Source of the DNA: Phytophthora quininea
Taxonomy: Eukaryota > Oomycota > Peronosporomycetes > Peronosporales > Peronosporaceae
Assembly (NCBI GenBank): GCA_011947345.1
Contig: JAAVTG010000051.1
Location: 186,001-250,000, forward strand
DNA: 64,000 nt
Direction of reading: 5' to 3'
In this document: in pieces, positions 56,175-64,000 of the stretch
Numbering within the stretch: the stretch's first letter is position 1
Layout of the letters: every line of letters starts with the position of its first letter
Notes under the pieces: generated by a model
Seen by the model: the letters and a program-made list of their open reading frames with translations, nothing else
Told to the model about the DNA's origin: nothing
Database searches by the model: none
Translations under genes and position numbers: made by a program

Positions 56175-59100
56175 ATGACCACTATATTTTTCCATAGTAA
56201 ACCGCGGCCAGTCCACAAGAAGGCGCCTATCAAGGAGGAAACCCCGCCGGCCATGGACTCGGACTCGGAGGACAGCAGCTCCAGCTCCAGCTCCGACTCG
56301 GTGCTCATCCCCATGCCGCTGGACCAGCGCCGCCGCAAGAAGCTGCGCGCGCAGCTGCAGGAGGACCAGCGGCGGCAGCGGGAGCGTCAAAGCCAGAGTC
56401 AAACCGTCCAGCCCAAGAGCGACGACCACGTCAAGAGCGAGCACATCTGCGTCGTCTGCGAGCGAGAGGGGACGAGCTGGTGGTCTGCGCCGGCCCCTGC
56501 ATCTCCGCCTTCCACGCCAAGTGCCTCCCGCCAGACAGCGGCGCTGCCGACGCCTCAGCAGACCCTTCGTGGCTCTGTCCCTGCTGTAGAAGTAAGACCC
56601 ACGCCTGCTTCCACTGCAAACAGAAGGGTGTGGAGATGCTAGCGAATCAGACAGAGGCTGCTGCCACGGGGGACTCGAATCAGAGACCCGTGAGGAAGTG
56701 CCGAGCCTTGTCGTGCGGCAAGTTCTACCATCAAGACTGTATCACGCAGTTCCCTCTGGCTAGGATCGCAATCGCAGGCATGCACTTCATCTGTCCATTG
56801 CACACGTGTGCAGGTTGCAATCAATCAGGAGCGCAGCAAGAGGCTGTGCGCTGTATGCGCTGTCCGGTGGCGTATCATGCCAAGTGCTTGCCGCCGAATT
56901 GCGTCCGCCAGATCTCGTCCAAGTTGATTATTTGTCCGAAACATGCAGGGAGCTGAAGGGACGAGGAGAGACGCAAGTGACGGCTGTAGTAGAAAAGAAA
57001 TCTGCGACGGAAAGCGGAGTGACTCGCTTGCAGGAGTTGGAAAATGAAGACGACGCCATGTCGGAAGCATCGGTAGTTAGCGCGAGCAGCTCCAGGAAAA
57101 AGGAGAAGCGAGAGAAGCGAGAAAAGCGCGACAAGAAGAAGAAGAAGAAGAAGAAGAAGAAAGACAAGCACAAACGAGAGAGTCTGGACAAGGACGAGGG
57201 CGGCAGTGGCAAACGGAAGCGGATTAAGAGGGAAACGTCGGTGGAGGAGGATTCGGAGCGAGACGATTCGTCCACTCCGGCTCCGATAGTGCCCCCGTTT
57301 CTACCCACCATCACTCCCCGAGATGGAGACGCGTCACAGTCGCCAACGTCTTCACTAGCGATATTTGAAAGCCCTGCAACGGCAAACAAACGGATACAGG
57401 AGCGTCTGGTGGAGGCGTTAGGACAAAGCGATGACGACGACTCTGATGAAACGACAAACAGCCCTACGAAGCGCTCTTCCAGCCAGATAACTGGCTCAGA
57501 GAGCAAAGATAACGGCGACAAGGTAACGTCAAGCCCCGAGCCGCCGGAATCCCCTCCTGGTAAAAACGAATCAGGAGAGGAGGAGCCCCGAGCGACCTCA
57601 GAAGGTAAACAAACCCATCCTGACGACATTCGCGACCCAACCAATGGGTTTTCTGGTGATCTGAAGTTGGAAATTCCGAAATCCCCCTCAGCCAGTGTTC
57701 TTATTCCTTCTTCATCGCCTCCCAGCACGGTGTTGGAGCTAAAACACGTGCCAAGCGATGATGACGATGACGACGACGGTAGTGGATCAGGTACACCCGG
57801 TGCGGAGGCAACACCTCCGAGTGTTAGTAGTGCTAGAGAAGCAGAGATGCTATCGACAGGGACACCGAGGGGAGGTCGTCCTGGAAAGAAGAGGAAAAAG
57901 AACAAAGCTAAACGGGATTCGCAGCGCACATTGAAAAGAGAAACGAGCGGCGAAGAGGAAGAGGACGAGGACGATGGCAACGAAGCCAAATGGGTACAAT
58001 GCGATAGCTGCAAGAAGTGGCGGACCGTTCCAAAGAACTTTAACTTGGATGCCATGCCCAACCATTGGTATTGCAACATGAACACATGGGACGTTCGGTA
58101 CGCGTCGTGCGCCGTGGCTGAGGAGGTTCTCAAGTTGAACCCCTCGCCAGACAAGAAGCGCAAGTACAAGATCAAGAGTAAGTCGAGGTCCTTCAACTCC
58201 TCGACTACGAATGCGGATGGCTCGTCCGCTTCAGGCTTAAAGAAATCTGCAGGATCAGCTACCGACATGACTGCCCTGGAGGAGAAGGAGAAAGGGAGAT
58301 GGTCAAAAAAAGAGAAGACGTCGAAGAAGCGCAAAATGACCAAACACCTCAAGGAAAAGTACAAAGAGGTCAAGTGGGTCCAGTGCGAAAGCTCCCAGTG
58401 CGGGAAGTGGCGCATTGTTCCCTCATCGATCAATTTCGACCGACTACCTGCTGTGTGGTACTGCCATCTCAACACGTGGGCACCCGAACTGGCCAAGTGT
58501 AGCGCCCCCAATCCCCCGACGTGGACGCTTTTCTAATGAAACAAACCAAGAAAGATGGCGATCGTCCTTCGAAAAGGGCGAGAGCACTGACAGATGCCGC
58601 GCCAGCGACAGCCATCTCGGTCTTGTCTGCTGGGGGCATCACGCCCTCGTCCTCATCTAACGATCTTAGCTCTCTAAAGCATGCGAAAGGAGCTAAAAGT
58701 ATGTCTGGAACAGGTAATGACAGTGTTCCTACGCCAAACAGCGAAGATACTAAGCCAACTGATAGCTCTTCGGCCACGTCGAAAGGTGGGAGAGGACGAC
58801 ACGCCAGCGGCATCAAAAGACGGTACTGGAGTGGGCCCAGTGCGAGAAGTGTAACAAGTGGAGGAAGTTACCGCAACACATTAAATCGTCGACATTGCCT
58901 GATAAATGGTACTGTTCGATGAATCATTGGGATCCATCGCACGCCAAGTGTAGTGTGCCAGAAGAAGCCGACCAAGAACCGTTGCCTCTGCCTCCATATC
59001 CAGGCACGCAGTGGCATAAGGGAGGACACAAGCAACGCTCGAAAAGAGGTAAACTGAGCTACTCAGATCTACTCTATGGTAGCACGGGACAACTGCGGAA

Positions 59101-59928
59101 AGCATACACGTCAGAGTCGTCCACGCTCTCCTTTGAATACGAAGGCACCACGTACTATCGCGATGACCAATACAAACACAGCAGCATGTATGTGTCCCCC
59201 GCAGCCATGGCGGCGGCTGCCACGATGGCTGGCTGGACTGGCAGCGATCGGGTCAACCGAGAAACCCACTGTAACATTGAGGTAACAACTACTCAAAAAG
59301 TTACACGCAAGCCTGGGGACCTGGCCCTGATCACGCCCCCAGGACAGTATTGACCGCGTGGCTGCATTGGTCTTGGAGAGTATGGATCTACGACGTCGTC
59401 GAAGTATCTCGGAGCTTTTCGAAGCTGTCAAGTCGACACAACCGTCAGTTGAGGCCGAGTCCTCGGGTCTTGTGTCGTTGGCGATGGTAACTGCTGCACT
59501 GGGCCAACTGGAACATCGCGGACTGGTAGAAAAAGTAGATGATCTGTCTGATGACGAAGCAGAGTCGTCACACAAGCGACTGAGGACAGAGTTTCCGTTT
59601 GGGGCTTTGTCGCTGCCTGCTCATTATCGGAGGCTGCCCACGAGGCCTCTCAAGGCTTCCAAGTGCTGGAAATTTGGCACAAACATCGTGGAACTGTCCC
59701 CCTTGAAGGAATCGTAAGCAAAAGCAGAAGTGAAATGAATGTAAGTGCATTGCCCTCGTTCTCGAACTGCCTCACTCTGATCTGGAAGATGATGAAGTCG
59801 AAATGCTGTTACAGGTTACTGGTACGGTTTGTTACAAGACTGCGGCGGACATTGCCTTAAGCAGTTCTCTACGCTTGCGGTGCAGTCTGTTCTCCTTATC
59901 TGCAATGGCTGCCGAGTCCAAGTACTGA
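56175..59928 (+). CDS. PHD-finger protein with three CW zinc fingers
   Basis: ATG at 56175. Ser/acidic N-terminus, then tandem PHD-type fingers (HICVVCERE, CAGPCISAFHAKCLPP, HTCAGCNQS, MRCPVAYHAKCLPP) in the style of NSD proteins. Next a Lys-rich run of AAG codons, a long disordered part, and three CW domains: WVQCDSCKKWRTVP (near 57990), WVQCESSQCGKWRIVP (near 58375) and WAQCEKCNKWRKLP (near 58832). After these a winged-helix-like segment (ISELFEAVKSTQPSVEAE). One-base breaks at 56471-56474, 56948-56950, the C run near 58515, near 58825, 59340 and 59610. A GTAAGT..CAG intron (59741-59814) would lead to a stop at 59926-59928. Histone-tail reader in the nucleus; about 1,190 residues; no SET domain. 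Confidence 0.72.
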
Positions 59929-62464
59929 CGACAATATTGCTGGAAGAAGACGCCATCGTCTTGAACCAACGGTTCAAGTAACACGTCAGGTGTTGTAGTA
60001 GTATCAAGGTATTGCAGGCTACGATTGCCTTCGTTCGATGGCTGGCTGGAAAGTGATACACCACTTTGGAGATTCGGGACGGAACTTCGGCCGTTAGGTG
60101 ATTGCAGTGAACTTGATCCACCTGCATTTGGCAGCGCGCCGGCCATTTGCAGCAGGATTGTTTCCAGAGTTTCAGACGTATCAACCACAGACAAAAGTTG
60201 CGAAGGAATTGTTGCAGGATTATCATCGGCGTTGGAGCGGAACAAATTCGTAACGGTGGGGTTGGTCTGTAACAATGCGAAACAATGAGTGGAGTTGCAA
60301 TCTAAAGGGACCACTTGCGACTTACCAGCTCTTCATCGCGCTGCTGGAGCTCATCGGAAAAGAAAGGGAAGCACGTTAACAGGACATCTCGCCAAGTGTA
60401 AAGCTCGAGGCCCGTTTCTTCCGACGCATCACTGCTTCCAGCGATACCAAGAACATCTTGGTTGCCAGCAATACTCAGACAGCTTTTATTCTTCCACTTG
60501 GGAGAAACCGATGCAGAATTGACGGACAGGCTACCAATGGCCTCGGCCGTGCGCGCGTCGAATAGTACGACCATTCCGTCCGAATGCTCAACGAGTACCA
60601 CCGGCAAACTTGAGGTCGTGGCTAGACTCACCATCAAGACTGCTGCAGGAGCAGATTGTGTCGCGGGAAAATAAGTTGGTTCCACCACTCGCTTCAGCGA
60701 CGGACAACCACGATCTCGGACGTCGAAAAATAGAGACGCTGCGCTGAGTTTGACAGTGCTACGACGTATCCGTTGTGGCAGACCATGACACTCGTGATCT
60801 CGACGGAACTGGAAGCGTTTTGTAATGGCGGTAGAGTGCCTTTGGCGCTGTCAAAGGGCGAGCAGAAAGCGTAGTTTGTATCCTGCAAAACATCCCAGAC
60901 GACGATCGTGCCGTCGTCAAACCCCACGACGAAGTACTGGGTCGTAGCATCCAGCGCCGACGATGTTGCGTTAGATAAGTGCTCCCAAGTCTTGGTTGGT
61001 GCCAACGTTGCTGAACTGGCATTTGATGCTGTCGGAGGTGGCAGTAAATATTTAAACACGTTGAGCCCGCAACACACCACGAAAGCGTACACGCTCGATC
61101 TGGATCGTGGAGTCGTGTTGAACTCGCTACGCGATGTGACTGGCATGACAAGGTAATGTACCATTGGATCGTAATTGCCTCCACCGAATGGAGATCGCGT
61201 CGTCTCGAGATCTGCACAAAATGCTGGCGATACTAAAGGTTGTGGCTGTAGCTCACGATCTTGGCCCCTTTTTCCTTGCTTGACTCGGTAGATCACACTA
61301 GTATTCAAGGATGTGATGGCGATAAATGCCGAATCAGGGAGAGCACAATGGAAGACACTCCTTGTGCCGGATTAATCACTGCAATTAGTTGGCAATTGCA
61401 CTCATGCACTTGTGCTGCAAGAAATTCGATCCCGTAGACGTTGATACACTCTCGAGTCGTAGAAGTAGTGGCGACGTTTGTGTCTGGAGCTTCTAGGTCC
61501 GAAATTGTCGTGGTCTCCACAAGATGAACAGCGACACAGCAGTCGAACAGTTCGCGACTATCGTTTGTGAGCTGCAGTGAACTAAGCCCTTGGATCGACA
61601 GGTGGACACTTGCTGCGTCAGCTGTCGCAGGATTATCGAGAGGAAACGTTACAGCAAATTCCCCGAGCTCTTTGAACTCACTCGTGGTGCTTACAAAACG
61701 CAGTGACGGTGCGGCAATTGTAGTTGGATCTTTTGCTGCATCGTAATTCAGCGCGACGACCAACAGTGGAAGAAGACAATGGCTTGCAAGACCAACAACT
61801 TGGCATTCGCTAGTGAGAGCGATTTGGCGCGTGGGATCGCAGGCATGGCTTTTTGCAGCGTCGTAGTCTGTTGGTTGCTGCTGGCTCGGAGTCAGGGGTC
61901 GATTCGAACTCTTCGTCGTCAGATTCTCCGCCTTGTACTTCGCACTTTGAGTTGTGATGACGCTCCACGCTGCTTCGAAAGCCTGGTCCCAAACTTTGCG
62001 AATGCGTCGATACGGCTCAGGGAGTTGGACGTGAGGGAACCGCACATCAGGGTTTACATGGTCTGCAGGAGCGTTTAATGCTACCCAGCGAAGAAATTTT
62101 GCCGCTGCAACAGCTTCATTAGGCTCCTGGAACTGCCACATAAGAAGCCGGACGTCGGATCGACCGAGAAGCACACTGTTGGCTTCCAGCACATCGAAAA
62201 AGCTCCTGGTTCAATGAGACCATGCCGAGAGATGTTCGGGTCACTCAGCGCTGCCTGAAGAGAATAAAAATTAACGACCGAGTAGTGGGAAGACTTGCGA
62301 TGGATCAAAGAAGTACCTTCCAGGTCGTATCCCACTGAGCTTGGTCGTGAACACACACAGCTCTATAATCGAGTTATAGTGATGATATCATGTCGATAGA
62401 GTGCTCAAACGTACCGAATTTTGTCGCGAAGAGAGTGAAGTGCTTGTCGATGCTGTTCATCCAT
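59832..62464 (-). CDS. WD-repeat-like protein, possibly WDR93-like
   Basis: Minus-strand gene. First Met I can place is at 62464, then small exons near 62464-62402 and 62356-62315, a main frame 62192-61305, then 61308-60694, 60688-60329 and 60257-59832 with an intron between the last two. Parts have WD40 character (DATTQYFVVGFDDGTIVVWD, VVLVEHSDGMVVLFDARTAE). The N-terminal LPEPYRRIRKVWD segment resembles the ciliary protein WDR93, which would fit a zoospore-making organism, but I hold this loosely. Small frame shifts near 62200, 61305 and 60690. No membrane or signal segment. The 3' end overlaps the PHD/CW gene. Confidence 0.55.
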
Positions 62465-62607
62465 CGCCAGCTGGGAGATCGCACCAAGAAGATCGTCAAC
62501 TGCGACGGTGCAAGGTCGTTTTTGTTTTTAGATGAAGACAGCTCTATTTAGCGGGACAACCAGTCCTTCGTGACGGAGTGCGAACCCCCAATACCGTCGA
62601 GGCGACC
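62465..62607. promoter_or_regulatory. Short divergent promoter
   Basis: Only 143 bp separate the first Met codons of the minus-strand WD-like gene and the plus-strand gene that follows, so both must be driven from here or share elements. No known motif was identified. Confidence 0.4.
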
Positions 62608-64000
62608 ATGATACCTGCTGCAACCAAAACCCCGCCAAGTTCTCGTCCTCACGCGTTTGGAAGGTCCTCAAATGTGTGGCAGTATCTGGAATTGGTGCAT
62701 GACCGCAACGCATCTCAAAACGCAATGTCTGCCATGTCTGAGCCGTCCGAGCCGGTCGATAGTGAGGATGAAGACGACTTGACGTCAACAGAAGATGGAG
62801 ATAGTTATGGTCGTCCAGGCAATCGCGAAGTTCGATTCAATGGAGGACAACGCAAATCAAATCCAGGAGAAAGTCAACGACGCAAAAGCTACAAGAAGTC
62901 TTCGTCGTTGATGCCGACTGTAGCGAGTTTGCCGGACTTGCACTACCAACCAAGTCGAAAGACCCTTGCAATGACCACAGCATCCTCGCCAGCATTAATG
63001 GGAGCAGGACTGCGAGTTGTAAGTCCCAATGTCAACTCAGCAGAGATCATGAAGAGGCTTCACGCACTTGGAACCTCAGCATCGACCCCGGTACTTCCTG
63101 GTACTGCCCGAAACAGCAATGACAGTTCGATAGCAGCAAATACAGCTACAAATCAAGCCCAAGCAGTAGCGACACCTATTCCGATAGCAGTCTCAACGTC
63201 AGGAGCAGTTGTAGTAGGACCTACAGTCGTTCCGGTTCCTGTCTCGGATGCTGAAAAGCTCCGCAACGATTTCAATTCACAGGCGACCCGACTCTCCTAC
63301 GGCTGCAGCGTAGCTTTTGAACTCTTCAATGGGCATTTGATGATGGTGGGGAGCCCGGACGGACAGGTCCGAGTGCAATCACTAGAGAAATTGCAGATGC
63401 CACAGATCAAAGGCTACAAGGATCGAGCGATTTTCACCCTGCTCGATCTTGCAGACGTAAGAAGTGCTGGATCCATTCGTTATGGAGATTCTGTGTGGCT
63501 TCAACTTAGTGTTGGTCCGGGCGATGTCACTTGGGAACAGGGAGGCGTCCTCGGCGCTAAGGTCCGCGAAGCCCCACAACTGAAAGCGCTCGGCCTAATG
63601 GACGATGATGCTATCCGCAACAATGTTCAAGCACCAGCGGCGGTAGGTTATCCGGTTCCCGTCACAGCATATTTGCCAAAGGTTCGTATGAATTGACAGT
63701 ACTGGTAGCATTGGGACATCAGCTAACTTTTGCTTTCAGAGTCGAGATGAAGGCGATCTCCAAGTGGATGAGATTCAATCGCGTCTTCGTAACAAAACCG
63801 CAAAGATGTTGGGCAAGTGGATCATTCGCTCAGCTGTATGTCAACGGCGCAAGCAAAAAGACGTAAGCCTCTCTTGACTGATACGTGTGACTGACATTCT
63901 AATGAGTTGTCCATGTTGCAACAGAACTTCGTGTATAACAACGATGAAGTTTATCTCGAGCAGGACTGGTTTTATCTAGGAGCTGATTCAGATGCTGGCG
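62608..64000 (+). CDS. Conserved protein of unknown function, cut by window end
   Basis: ATG at 62608 in frame with a long exon up to about 63680, then introns (acceptors near 63738 and 63925) and further exons (SRDEGDLQVDEIQSRLRNKT; NFVYNNDEVYLEQDWFYLG). The first 230 residues are disordered, rich in Ser, Pro and Val. After that, LSYGCSVAFELFNGHLMMVG, FTLLDLADVR and IRYGDSVWLQLSVGPG look like beta-trefoil (MIR- or fascin-like) repeats, which is inference from pattern only. It continues beyond the window. No signal peptide. Confidence 0.6.

Noticed and set aside
56928..58511. 527-codon minus-strand frame opposite the PHD/CW gene
   Set aside because: Its composition (Ser/Leu/Phe runs) mirrors the Lys/Glu/Asp-rich sense protein; no domain is visible.
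1..64000. Programmed +1 frameshifting as a cell-wide mechanism for the many breaks
   Set aside because: Breaks have no common slippery heptamer or downstream structure, occur in unrelated genes and in both C and G runs, and CA3 versus CA4 shows a plain one-base difference. Kept only as an alternative.
1..64000. tRNA, rRNA and CRISPR features
   Set aside because: No cloverleaf with B-box, no rRNA-like stretch and no spaced short repeats were seen by eye; a covariance-model scan would be needed to exclude small RNAs.

Overview
The window looks like nuclear DNA of a Phytophthora-type oomycete. Genes are compact and closely spaced, introns are short (about 50-80 bp) with GT..AG ends, and coding regions are GC-rich. 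The gene content also fits: a WY-repeat effector relic, alpha-carbonic anhydrase families, LRR-TKL receptor kinases, an M96-like protein, MtN3/SWEET transporters, mucin-like repeat proteins and zinc fingers of the WRKY19-like type. No CRISPR, operon or bacterial features were seen. The species cannot be named from the sequence alone.

Layout. 0.5-2.2 kb: broken DDE-type transposase with paired hairpins upstream. 2.4-3.6 kb: broken RXLR-class effector with tandem W/Y repeats. 3.9-6.6 kb: LRR receptor kinase A (minus). 8.4-15.8 kb: four secreted alpha-carbonic anhydrases (CA1-CA4); CA3 and CA4 form a 980-bp inverted repeat around a LINE fragment. 16.3-22.0 kb: LRR receptor kinases B and C in tandem. 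22.5-24.6 kb: tail-to-tail pair of Cys/His zinc-finger genes. 25.7-31.3 kb: a secreted two-domain protein of unknown function, a four-helix membrane protein and a Thr/Pro-rich mucin-like protein. 31.9-41.3 kb: PX-neutral sphingomyelinase, F-box/LRR protein, a 2.3-kb gene-poor stretch, and HRD1. 41.5-44.5 kb: a second head-to-head inverted pair of carbonic anhydrases (CA5/CA6). 44.6-48.1 kb: two related PX-like genes either side of an AAAP transporter. 48.7-53.7 kb: M96-like protein, GNAT, SWEET and a truncated SWEET copy, a 5'-nucleotidase fragment joined to an SDR. 53.9-64 kb: PDZ-like/DUSP protein, PHD/triple-CW chromatin reader, WD-like protein, and the start of another gene at the right edge.

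How the genes relate. The six carbonic anhydrases carry predicted signal peptides and would act outside the cell or in the secretory path. The three receptor kinases share one exon plan. The surface proteins (kinases, mucin-like protein, GPI-like protein) suggest a region rich in cell-surface and host-interface functions, followed by a housekeeping/regulatory block (HRD1, chromatin reader, SDR).

Main caution. About half the genes are interrupted by single-base shifts, and nearly all would be explained by one missing base in a run of C or G. The two arms of the CA3/CA4 repeat show this directly (C4 versus C5). I therefore treat most breaks as probable sequence errors and not as proof of pseudogenes; reading frames below are described across the breaks, and CDS spans include introns.
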